Shown: one piece after another, positions 9,401 to 15,293 of the stretch
How positions within the stretch are numbered: the stretch's first letter is position 1
Layout of the letters: each line of letters starts with the position of its first letter
NCBI GenBank assembly: GCA_945881845.1
Contig: CAMCVN010000019.1
Location: forward strand, 1-36,967
Direction of reading: 5' to 3'
Length of the DNA stretch: 36,967 nt
Source: Bifidobacterium breve
GTDB lineage: Bacteria; Actinomycetota; Thermoleophilia; Solirubrobacterales; Solirubrobacteraceae
Program-made: the position numbers and the translations under genes
The notes under the pieces: generated by a model
What the model saw: the letters and a program-made list of their open reading frames with translations, nothing else
Database searches by the model: none
Told to the model about the DNA's origin: nothing

Positions 9401-9717
9401 GCGTGGGCGAGCGTCAAAAGGCGGCAGAGATTGCTCCAGCCCTGGGCGTCCTTGACCAGCAGCGTTAGGTGGCGATGCTCGGCTTCGGACTCCCGCTCGC
9501 CGGCCACGCGAACCTCAGCGCCGTGGATCGCCTTCAGCCCAGCCGCCTTCGCAGCCTGCGCGAACTCCATCGCGCCGCAGAGATTGTCGTGGTCGGTCAG
9601 TGCCAGAGCGCGGTAGCCGTGAGCGACGGCGGCGTCAACGAGCTCATCGGGGCTCGATGCGCCGTCAAGGAAAGAAAAGGCCGAATGACAGTGGAGTTCT
9701 GCGTACAACACGAACAT
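6415..9717 (-). CDS. dnaE2: Error-prone DNA polymerase III alpha subunit
   Basis: The protein (up to 1100 residues) is a C-family polymerase of the DnaE2/ImuC type. It begins with a PHP domain (ELHCHSAFSFLDGASSPDEL, then LALTDHDNL). The polymerase core follows, with GRGSSVSSIVCYLTG and the catalytic acids in PDIDLDFPRD near residue 400, then the fingers region, HhH segments and a C-terminal OB fold (about 1000-1060). DnaE2 works with ImuB in inducible mutagenic bypass of DNA lesions. A perfect LexA box (9711-9724) overlaps the ATG at 9717. Homologues usually begin close to the YAELHCHS block, so GTG at 9711 or TTG at 9708 may be the true start, just downstream of the operator. The gene follows a prepilin-like gene by about 60 bases. 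Confidence 0.95.
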   Translation of the reverse strand: MFVLYAELHCHSAFSFLDGASSPDELVDAAVAHGYRALALTDHDNLCGAMEFAQAAKAAGLKAIHGAEVRVAGERESEAEHRHLTLLVKDAQGWSNLCRLLTLAHAHTRDGRERGQPELTLEQVEAHTEGLICLSGCAGHGFHDEPSLRRLLAAFGRDDLRIELQRPFARHDRALGRELAERARLLGVRCVASGNVHAHAARRAPLQDTFVAVRSHLTLDGCEPQRRGNHSHVLASPQAMAARFEDHPDALAETERIAERCQFDLTSDLGYRYPGAEDGGADRDLVQACQASFDHRYPHGHPLRDEAAARLSEELKIIAGLGLSGFFLLHRDMLELAREVAAEVRGPSSARALLPPGRGRGSSVSSIVCYLTGLSHVDPVANRLLLGRFLSEQITELPDIDLDFPRDIREKLIPRIHQRYGVERTALVAAFPTYKARGAIRDFGAALGLPAGEIERVARSSEGWSLRGFDEQIAEAIGEERAQSGRWRWLAALAREASGLPRHLAQHSGGMIVATRPLIDCCPVVPSAIEGRQIAHWDKDSCADAGFLKIDLLGLGMLSAVERCVEQIDARRGERIDLSRIPYDDPQVYEAIQRGETTGVFQIESRAQIASLRRTRPANLDEITIQVAIVRPGPIQGGAVNPYIKRRQALNANPDFKIPYPHRSLEPILRETLGTIIFQDQVIEVAMAFAGFSAAEAAGLRRAMSRKRSAEAIEAHRRGFIEGAMALWPDVDETQAAEVFEMVAGFAGFGFPKAHAAAFGLLAYQSTWLRVHYGPELLAALLDEQPMGFYPPDSLVHEAQRRGTTVLAPDLNESALGCLIDEQGALRLGLRHVRGVRKEQIEELIDERSANGPFASLSDLTARAGGARSSLEALAWAGACDRLASADASASADAEQAQRPGLARRAVLWQLGIGAPAPASKAQLSLGFDLPAAPALDPLTAWQTMLADYAATGLTTGSHPLELMRPDLAKRGALPSAALERAPHRSRAKVGGLVVARQRPGTAGGVCFVLLEDEQGTINLVLKPKIYERFRLTVRTEPLVFAEGVLERHASAGGTVNLLVDRIEALEPGNAQLAEVGELVSADFRAVAPAVMSFAQGRRR

Positions 9718-9724
9718 ATGTTCG
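9711..9724. promoter_or_regulatory. LexA operator (SOS box) of dnaE2
   Basis: CGAACATATGTTCG is a perfect 14-base palindrome that fits the Gram-positive LexA consensus CGAACRNRYGTTYG. It sits on top of the 5' end of dnaE2, so bound LexA would block initiation there. The ATG at 9717 is inside the palindrome. This implies either a leaderless transcript or a start a few codons further in. Confidence 0.93.
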
Positions 9725-9775
9725 CATCATTGCGCGCGCTTTGTGGAATTCTTTTCCCGCCGCAGGGAGACCGCG

Positions 9776-11032
9776 TCACTGCGCACGAAGGCAGTCGCTG
9801 CGGGCGCGCCAGTTCTGGTCGATTCCGCGCACGCGGGCGTCGAGCAGGGTCGCGCGCTCGACGCTGCGCTGGTAATTGCCGGCCAGTCCCACGCCGGCGC
9901 CGAGCTTGCCGCCAAAGCCGCTGCGGCGGCCCTCGATTCCATAGCTACGGACGAGCGTCACGCCGTCGCTGTTGATCCTTGCCTTCAGCGCCTCGGAGAC
10001 TTTCGCCGCCGGGCCGAAGCCGACGCCACGATCGCGCAGGGCGGCGACGAAGGAGGCAGCCACCGCGCGGCTCGCGTCATCACTGAGATCAAGATGCTGC
10101 TCAACCTCGACCAGCATCCCCTGACGCAGCGGCAGACTGCCGACGCCGGAGACGAGCGTGCTGACGGCGCCGGGCAGCTTCGCGCCGGCGTGGAAGCGGC
10201 GCGCGTCGAAAACGCCAAGGTCGATCGGGTTGCCGGCGCGGTCGAGCGTCAGCGTGTAGAGCTCACTGTGGCGCAGCCCACCTTCAACTCCGCTGGCTGG
10301 CAATGGCGAGAGGTCGGCGAGCAGCTCGTTGCGACGAGCGATCGTCAGCGTGCGCTGGCCTGTGCGGTGGTCGAGCCGCTCACCGACTAAGTCCTCGGCC
10401 TCGAAGCTGATCCCGGCCGCAGCGAGGCGGCCGCCGATGATGCTGCTCAGGCCACTCTCGCCAAAGGTGATGTCGGCAGGCGGCGGTGCGCTGACAGAGC
10501 GGCGCGGCGGCCTCATCGGTGGCCTGCCGCGGCCGGTCATCATCGCTGCTGCCGGCGCGAGCTGCGCGATCAGGCTCTCGGCCGCCGCTGCGTTGGGAAC
10601 CGTCCAGGCGCGGCCGCGAGCGATGCGGCCGCTGAAAGAGCCGCTCGCCGCGGCGCCGAACTCAGCGCCACCGACGGAGATGCTGCCGCCGGCCGTCAGC
10701 TCAAGGCCAGCGCCACCGCTCTCGACCAGCGTCACGAACTCGGTGCCGTCGGAGCTGCGCTGGCGGATGATTGTGCGGCCGCCGGCGAGGCGGACCACGG
10801 CGACGACAACGACAAGATCTTGGCTCGTTGTCTGCGCGCCGGTCACACACGGCGCGCGGTCGCGCTCGCAGTCGCCGCCGCCGACAACGCAGATGCCGCG
10901 CGCGAACTGCGCCAGCACCGAAGCCGCCAGCCCTTCGCCTTTGACCGCCATCGCGCCGCCGCCGACCACCAGCGTTGAGATCACGAGTAGGACGATGTAC
11001 TCAAGGCTGGCTTGGCCGCTGTCGTTGCGCAC
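9776..11032 (-). CDS. Prepilin-like secreted protein with TadE/Flp-type N-terminus, function unknown
   Basis: This is a 418-residue protein I do not recognise as a whole. The N-terminus is a type IV prepilin-like signal: a short polar leader ending in Gly6, then QASLE with Glu at +5, then a hydrophobic stretch to about residue 30. This is the pattern of Flp/TadE pilins processed by prepilin peptidase. Three cysteines follow (48, 55, 62). A Gly/Ser-rich region runs to about 135, a Pro/Arg-rich linker covers about 168-186, and an alpha/beta C-terminal half remains unassigned. It starts at GTG (11030-11032). It lies between DUF6504 and dnaE2 on the same strand, inside the SOS mutasome locus, with no LexA box of its own that I can see. 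No tad assembly genes are present in the window. Confidence 0.65.
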   Translation of the reverse strand: MRNDSGQASLEYIVLLVISTLVVGGGAMAVKGEGLAASVLAQFARGICVVGGGDCERDRAPCVTGAQTTSQDLVVVVAVVRLAGGRTIIRQRSSDGTEFVTLVESGGAGLELTAGGSISVGGAEFGAAASGSFSGRIARGRAWTVPNAAAAESLIAQLAPAAAMMTGRGRPPMRPPRRSVSAPPPADITFGESGLSSIIGGRLAAAGISFEAEDLVGERLDHRTGQRTLTIARRNELLADLSPLPASGVEGGLRHSELYTLTLDRAGNPIDLGVFDARRFHAGAKLPGAVSTLVSGVGSLPLRQGMLVEVEQHLDLSDDASRAVAASFVAALRDRGVGFGPAAKVSEALKARINSDGVTLVRSYGIEGRRSGFGGKLGAGVGLAGNYQRSVERATLLDARVRGIDQNWRARSDCLRAQ

Positions 11033-11115
11033 ACGGCAGAAGCTGGCGGCGCGCCGGTTACGCCGCTACTGCCAGTCAGCCCCGAAGCGCGCACAGCGCC
11101 ACGCAGCATTGCCAC

Positions 11116-11361
11116 TCAGCGGTGGCGGAACCAGCCGCCGCCGACAAGGTCGCGAAAGACGACGAGGTCTCCCCCCTCGATCGTCACAAGCTCCCAGTAG
11201 CGCCGTCGCAGTGGCTGCTCGCTCCACCAACTGTCCTCAACCAGCCACGATTCGCGCACGGCGCTGATCTCGCTGCCCTCAACCTCGAGCGGCCTGCCGC
11301 CAACGCCAGCGCAGACGCGCACAGCGCGCGGCGCGCCGAGCCTCCTCGCGGCCGGCGTCAT
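11116..11361 (-). CDS. DUF6504-family small protein of the ImuB-DnaE2 locus
   Basis: The 81-residue product contains VRESWLVEDSWWSEQPLRRRYWELVT, split here as the conserved core VRESWLVEDSWW and the basic PLRRRYWELV. This resembles the short DUF6504 proteins commonly encoded between imuB and dnaE2 in actinobacteria. Its ATG overlaps the TGA of imuB by four bases (ATGA), so the two are translationally coupled. Its role is not established. Position suggests an accessory of the mutasome, where many other bacteria place ImuA. It is rich in Trp and Arg and has no membrane segment or signal peptide. Confidence 0.8.
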   Translation of the reverse strand: MTPAARRLGAPRAVRVCAGVGGRPLEVEGSEISAVRESWLVEDSWWSEQPLRRRYWELVTIEGGDLVVFRDLVGGGWFRHR

Positions 11362-12533
11362 CGCTCGTAAGGGGTAAGAACGGCGCGGCGCTCAGGGATC
11401 CGCGACTGAGGATCGGCGAGCAGCACGCGCAGCGCAGCCTGCGGACCGGCCAGCGCTCGCAGCTGGCCAATCGCCTCGCTGAGCCGCCCGGCGCGGCGGA
11501 ACTCTTCGTCATCGAAGAGCGCCTCCGCCGGCGGTGCCGGCGGGCCGAGCTGCTCGGCGGCAAGCCGTAGCGAATTAGCCGGGGCGGGCAGCATCGCCAG
11601 CCGCAGTGCCAGCGCGGTGCGGATTCGCAGCGCGTCGCTGAGCGGCTCGCGGAAGACGACGCGCTCGCGCCAGGTGCCTCCCTCGGTCAACTCGGCCGAG
11701 AGCGTCGCTGCGCGCAGCGTGCGGCCACCCAGTTCGTTGCGGGCGAGCAAAGAGTCAACGAGCATTTCGAGCGCGACCGCGAGCTGCGGACCGGAGGCCG
11801 ACTCGATCAGCGTCAGCGTCTCTTCCAGCGGTTCACTTGGCTTACGCGGCCGCAGCGGGCGGTCGTTCCCATGCGCCATCTCCCAAGCCGTTATTCCGGC
11901 GCGGCCGAAGCGATCGGAGACGCTGCCGCGAGGAAGGGCGGCGAGCTGGCCGAGCGTCGTGATTCCAAAGCGGGCGAGCGGTTCGACCAGCTTCGCCGTC
12001 GCCGGCTCGCGCGCCAGCAGAGAGGCCGGGGCGCCGGCCAACTGCGCGGCGCCGTCAACTACCGATGGCCTGCGGCTGCGCGCCTGCTCTGCTGCGACGA
12101 CGGCGCAGAAGCGCGAAGAACCAGCGCCGATACGCGCCGGCAACTTCAGCGCCGCACGTGTTGCCTTCACGACGCCGTCGAGTGAGCCGCCGTGCAGACG
12201 ACCGAGCCCACGCGCCTCAAAACAGGCGAGCCCCACTCCCCCGTCCTCAACCTGAGCGCCGACCGACTCGAGCCGCACCAGCACCCGCTCCCAACTATCG
12301 GCAACAGCGACCGGGTCGGCAGCGATCAGCCGCAGCCGCGGAGCACGAGCCAAGGCCTCAGCGATCTTCATTCCGGGCGCCACTCCGAGCGCTTCGGCGG
12401 CAGGCGATACCTCACCAACCAGCGCAGCGCGACCCGGCTCCGGCGCCAGCGCCAGCGGCCCCTCGGCCAGCGCGGCGCGGCCACCGGCAGCGATTGCGAG
12501 CGAAAAGCGGGGCAGTATGACGGCGACAACCAT
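11358..12533 (-). CDS. imuB: ImuB, inactive Y-family polymerase-like mutasome protein
   Basis: This 391-residue protein has the fold of a Y-family DNA polymerase but lacks its catalytic acids. The first motif, normally Asp-x-Asp-x-Phe, reads VVAVILPRFSLAI. The second, normally Ser-x-Asp-Glu, reads EDGGVGLACFEARGL. That loss is the hallmark of ImuB, which bridges DnaE2 to the sliding clamp. The little-finger region and the extended C-terminus (from about 320) are present; no textbook clamp-binding pentapeptide stands out. The ATG at 12533 is chosen because it lies five bases after a LexA box; an upstream in-frame ATG would put the operator inside the coding region. The gene is SOS-inducible by inference and coupled to DUF6504. 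Confidence 0.9.
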   Translation of the reverse strand: MVVAVILPRFSLAIAAGGRAALAEGPLALAPEPGRAALVGEVSPAAEALGVAPGMKIAEALARAPRLRLIAADPVAVADSWERVLVRLESVGAQVEDGGVGLACFEARGLGRLHGGSLDGVVKATRAALKLPARIGAGSSRFCAVVAAEQARSRRPSVVDGAAQLAGAPASLLAREPATAKLVEPLARFGITTLGQLAALPRGSVSDRFGRAGITAWEMAHGNDRPLRPRKPSEPLEETLTLIESASGPQLAVALEMLVDSLLARNELGGRTLRAATLSAELTEGGTWRERVVFREPLSDALRIRTALALRLAMLPAPANSLRLAAEQLGPPAPPAEALFDDEEFRRAGRLSEAIGQLRALAGPQAALRVLLADPQSRIPERRAVLTPYER

Positions 12534-12537
12534 AAGC

Positions 12538-12551
12538 GAACGTATGTTCGC
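12538..12551. promoter_or_regulatory. LexA operator (SOS box) of imuB
   Basis: CGAACGTATGTTCG fits CGAACRNRYGTTYG. It ends five bases upstream of the imuB start codon, which suggests the operator covers the core promoter or transcription start and that the leader is very short. Confidence 0.93.
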
Positions 12552-12602
12552 ATAGCTGCCGCCGGCGATCAAGCTCCGGGCGGGATCTCCCGTTTCTGCG
12601 GG

Positions 12603-13631
12603 CTAGGCGTTCCTGCGCTCGAACGCCAGCTCAGCCTGCGCGACGATCACGTCAGCAAGCGACTCAATATGCGGGTTCAACAGCTGCCAGGCGCTGCGAT
12701 CAACCTGCGGATCGTCGAGCCACTGCAACAACATCAAGTCGGTGTGGCCGCGCATCTCCGGCAGGAAGGCCGCGTACGAGAAGCCCTGATCGAGCAGCCC
12801 AGCAAGCGCCGACGCCGGCTCGTTAGTCGGGATCCGCAGTTCAATGAAGCGAACCCCCGCTGCCTGCGCCTCGTCGCGGGCAGCGGCGACCGCGGCATGA
12901 AGATCGGCGCCAATCGTCTCGACCTCAATCCCCGCGCTAGCCATCGCATCATTGAACGTGGAACTGAGCACGGTCGCCTCCGGCAACACCAGATCTTGCG
13001 GCGGATCGGTCTGAATAGTCCTCGGCCAATCGGTTGGCTCCAGCGCTAGCGCGACCAACTCGGCGTACTCCGGCGGAAGCCAAACATCGTGCTCGCGCAT
13101 CGGCGCGAGCGGGCCGAAGGCCACCGCCAGCGAGATTCGTCCAACCTCGGTCTGTTCTTCGAAGCCCTCGAGGTCGACGTGAGGAATCGACTTCAGCCGA
13201 ATGCCGGTGATCGCTCCTTGCCTCCAGCGGGTAACGGCAATCTCCTGCGTCGCCGTGTGAACCAGCACCGGCTCGCCCATCACCCACTTGACGCCCCGCT
13301 GCACGAGCCGGTCGTGGAGGTTCGCTTCCATCCGCGAGGCAATTCCGTGGCCGCGGTAGCGCTCGTCGGTGATCGTCATGCCGCTCTCGGCAACGACCGG
13401 GCCATGGAAGACGAAGGCCCAGTGGCCAACGACTTCGCCATCTCCAGCTACCGTGACTTCGCTGATCTGAAGACCAGCCTCTTGGTCGGCGAAGAAGAGT
13501 TCGGGGTGGTAAATCCGTTCGTGGATGTAGCTATCGCCGTAGCAGCGCCGAACCAGATCGGCTACGCCGACCGCGTCCTCGGCCGTCATCGGGCGGACTT
13601 CGATCTGCTCGTCTCTTTCGGCTGTTGCCAT
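12603..13631 (-). CDS. GNAT-family N-acetyltransferase
   Basis: The 342-residue protein has an N-terminal GNAT domain (about 10-160) with the acetyl-CoA pyrophosphate loop RYRGHGIASR at 91-100 and the following helix. It also has a C-terminal alpha/beta domain (about 255-330) of unclear identity. The substrate is unknown. The start is set at the ATG at 13629-13631 because the open frame upstream would run through the RNase P RNA terminator and gene. No clear Shine-Dalgarno precedes it. It is 60 bases downstream of the rnpB terminator and 51 bases upstream of the imuB operator, on the same strand as both, but it carries no LexA box. Confidence 0.85.
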   Translation of the reverse strand: MATAERDEQIEVRPMTAEDAVGVADLVRRCYGDSYIHERIYHPELFFADQEAGLQISEVTVAGDGEVVGHWAFVFHGPVVAESGMTITDERYRGHGIASRMEANLHDRLVQRGVKWVMGEPVLVHTATQEIAVTRWRQGAITGIRLKSIPHVDLEGFEEQTEVGRISLAVAFGPLAPMREHDVWLPPEYAELVALALEPTDWPRTIQTDPPQDLVLPEATVLSSTFNDAMASAGIEVETIGADLHAAVAAARDEAQAAGVRFIELRIPTNEPASALAGLLDQGFSYAAFLPEMRGHTDLMLLQWLDDPQVDRSAWQLLNPHIESLADVIVAQAELAFERRNA

Positions 13632-13690
13632 CGGCGGGAGGATAGATCGAACTGGGGCGGCACGACCAGACCCGAAACGCAGCCCCCTCA

Positions 13691-13722
13691 AATAGAAAGG
13701 GCCCCGCAAGCGAGGCCCTTCC
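13691..13722 (-). terminator. Intrinsic terminator of rnpB
   Basis: On the minus strand a perfect eight-pair stem, GGGCCTCG / CGGGGCCC with a CTTG loop, is flanked by AAG/CTT and followed by TTTCTATTT. It begins a few bases after the 3' end of the RNase P RNA. Confidence 0.85.
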
Positions 13723-13725
13723 CTT

Positions 13726-14065
13726 AGTACGCCGGTAAGCCGGATTCTGTCTTGGACAGCCATCCATCTTTGCGACCTACCTGAACCTTGGCGGGCAGCC
13801 TACAAACGGTTCTGCTTGGTCTTGCATCCGGTGGGGTTTACCTGGCCGCCGTGTTACCACGACGCCGGTGCGCTCTTACCGCACCTTTTCACCCTTACCT
13901 GTGCGCAAATGAGCGGACGTCCAACTCACTCACGCCATCGGCGGTGTATTTCTGTGGCACTTTCCCGCGGGTTTCCCCGGGTCGGCTTCCCGACCACCGT
14001 GCCCTGCGATGTCCGGACTTTCCTCGAAGGGTTTTCTCTCCCCCCGCGACTGTCTGGCGTACGCG
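13726..14065 (-). ncRNA. rnpB: RNase P RNA, bacterial type A
   Basis: This is the catalytic RNA that matures tRNA 5' ends. On the minus strand the conserved 5' core GAGGAAAGTCCGGAC is at 14012-14026, followed by CAGGGCACGGTGG. The 3' conserved block ACAGAATCCGGCTTAC ends near 13735. The terminal helix P1 is visible as GTACGCC (14056-14062) pairing with GGCGTAC (13727-13733). The length of about 340 bases is normal for type A. It lies 20 bases downstream of the lexA-linked zinc-ribbon gene and has its own terminator. Confidence 0.95.
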
Positions 14066-14069
14066 GAAG

Positions 14070-14075
14070 AGATTA
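14070..14075 (-). promoter_or_regulatory. Candidate -10 element of rnpB
   Basis: TAATCT on the minus strand fits the loose TANNNT form and lies about seven bases before the first paired base of RNase P helix P1, a sensible transcription start distance. No convincing -35 element is seen; it would lie within the 3' end of the zinc-ribbon gene. Confidence 0.4.
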
Positions 14076-14084
14076 GCGGGAGAA

Positions 14085-14327
14085 CTAGCCCAGAACTGCG
14101 TGGCAGCTGTCACATTTTCCGGCCACCGGGCGCGGCCCAGTCTGGACGCGCGGCATCATTGCCGCGCCGCAGACCGGGCACGCGACCGAATGGTCGGCGT
14201 GAAGGCCCTCCCATACGCCGACGATCAAATCGTCGAGCGTGAGCCCTCGAGCGCCCTGAGCAGCGGTGCGACAACCACTGTTCCTTGGGCGCTCCCTGCG
14301 AAGCGGCGTGAGCGTTACGGCGCTCAT
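14085..14327 (-). CDS. Small zinc-ribbon protein coupled to lexA
   Basis: This 80-residue protein of unknown function has two Cys-x2-Cys knuckles, C50/C53 (CPVCG) and C72/C75 (CDSC), separated by 18 residues. That spacing is typical of a zinc ribbon. The N-terminal half is basic and short of structure cues. Its ATG overlaps the TGA of lexA by four bases, so it is translated with LexA and presumably shares LexA autoregulation. It could bind nucleic acid or a protein partner; nothing in the sequence decides this. The stop is 20 bases before the 5' end of rnpB. Confidence 0.72.
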   Translation of the reverse strand: MSAVTLTPLRRERPRNSGCRTAAQGARGLTLDDLIVGVWEGLHADHSVACPVCGAAMMPRVQTGPRPVAGKCDSCHAVLG

Positions 14328-14962
14328 CGGACGCTCCGAAAGAGTCCAACGACCCGCCCGAGGACTTGAACGTCCTTCGTGCGGATCGGTTGCATTGCCG
14401 GATTCTCCGGCTGCAGTCTGATGTGATCGCTCTCGCGGAAGAAGCGCTTCACGGTCGCCTCGTCATCGCCGACCATCGCAACGACGATCTCGCCATCATT
14501 GGCATCGTCCTGCGGGCGGACGACAACGAAGTCGCCTTCAAGAATTCCGGCGTCGATCATCGACTGCCCTTGAACGCGGAGCACGTATTCGCCGTCCTCG
14601 CCCCCGGCGACTGCCGGAACCTGGACGTACTCCTCGATGTTCTCCTCGGCAAGTATCGGCGAACCGGCGGCAACTGCGCCGACCAGCGGCAGACCGCGCG
14701 GCGTGACCTTGTCGAGCGCGCCTTGCACGGCGGCGCCGGCCCCGCGGGTGGCGCGGTCGAGCAGCTCCATCGCGCGCGGCTTGGTCGGGTCACGGCGCAG
14801 CACGCCGAGCTTCTCCAAGTTTGAAAGGTGGGCGTGGACCGTTGACGACGAGGCCAAGCCGACGGCCTTGCCGATGTCACGGACGGTCGGCGGGTAGCCG
14901 TTGAGATCGGAGTAGCCCCGGATGAAATCGGTGATCTCTTGCTGGCGCTTTGTTAGGTCCAC
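14324..14962 (-). CDS. lexA: LexA repressor
   Basis: This 212-residue SOS master repressor has an N-terminal winged helix (1-65; PPTVRDIGKAVGLASSSTV is the recognition region). The C-terminal S24-type self-cleavage domain contains the Ala99-Gly100 scissile bond in VAAGSP, the nucleophile Ser134 in GQSMIDAGI and the general base Lys172 in ATVKRFF. All residues needed for RecA-stimulated autocleavage are present. The start is GTG at 14960-14962, preceded by GAGGAA at a good distance. A LexA box at 14988-15001 shows autoregulation. The gene is coupled to the downstream zinc-ribbon gene. Confidence 0.97.
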   Translation of the reverse strand: MDLTKRQQEITDFIRGYSDLNGYPPTVRDIGKAVGLASSSTVHAHLSNLEKLGVLRRDPTKPRAMELLDRATRGAGAAVQGALDKVTPRGLPLVGAVAAGSPILAEENIEEYVQVPAVAGGEDGEYVLRVQGQSMIDAGILEGDFVVVRPQDDANDGEIVVAMVGDDEATVKRFFRESDHIRLQPENPAMQPIRTKDVQVLGRVVGLFRSVR

Positions 14963-14987
14963 GGTGTTCCTCGCTTTGGCTGGCTAT

Positions 14988-15001
14988 CGAACATGTGTTC
15001 G
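14988..15001. promoter_or_regulatory. LexA operator (SOS box) of lexA
   Basis: CGAACATGTGTTCG matches CGAACRNRYGTTYG and ends 25 bases upstream of the lexA GTG. The three boxes in the window share 11 of 14 positions. Together with the intact LexA they define the binding site for this organism. Confidence 0.93.
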
Positions 15002-15093
15002 TAAGACTAGCGCGCATTCTGGACGGAACTCCTGAACCAGCGAAAACGCTGTATTCATCGGATATCAGCGGTATCCCCTGTGGCCCGCGCCAG

Positions 15094-15102
15094 TGCTATC
15101 CT
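15094..15102 (+). promoter_or_regulatory. Candidate extended -10 promoter element of tRNA-Leu
   Basis: TGCTATCCT has the TG-n-TANNNT form and lies about 36 bases upstream of the mature tRNA 5' end. No good -35 hexamer is seen. Weak evidence. Confidence 0.28.
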
Positions 15103-15137
15103 CGCGCTTCCCGCTTGACTAAGAGCGGGCACCACCA

Positions 15138-15221
15138 GCGCCGGTGGCGGAATTGGTAGACGCGCCAGCTTGAGGGGCTGGTGGGCTTTTGCTCGTGGAG
15201 GTTCGAGTCCTCTCCGGCGCA
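15138..15221 (+). tRNA. tRNA-Leu (anticodon GAG)
   Basis: Acceptor strands GCGCCGG and CCGGCGC pair fully, with A as discriminator. The anticodon arm is CCAGC-TTGAGGG-GCTGG with anticodon GAG, reading CUC and CUU. A long variable arm (class II tRNA) and the T-arm GGTTCGAGTCC are present. CCA is not encoded. Confidence 0.97.
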
Positions 15222-15228
15222 TGTATCC

Positions 15229-15252
15229 GACGCCCCGCCCGTGCGGGGCGTC
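15229..15252 (+). terminator. Strong hairpin after tRNA-Leu, possible terminator
   Basis: A perfect ten-pair stem, GACGCCCCGC / GCGGGGCGTC with a four-base loop, begins eight bases after the tRNA 3' end. No T-tract follows, so it may be a terminator, an RNA-stability or 3'-processing element, or both. Confidence 0.5.
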
Positions 15253-15293
15253 GCTCGTTGCAGGGCCGCGAGAGACTCTGCGACGATCAGCAG

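Noticed and set aside
10329-11267. Plus-strand open frame of 312 codons opposite the prepilin-like gene
   Set aside because: Ser/Pro/Ala-rich shadow without signals; the minus-strand frame has a defined prepilin N-terminus. Since that minus-strand protein is itself unassigned, this was considered seriously, but the plus frame also crosses the DUF6504 gene.
15138-15221. tRNA-Leu as a phage or island attachment site
   Set aside because: No integrase, no direct repeat of the tRNA 3' end and no change in gene character in the flanking sequence.
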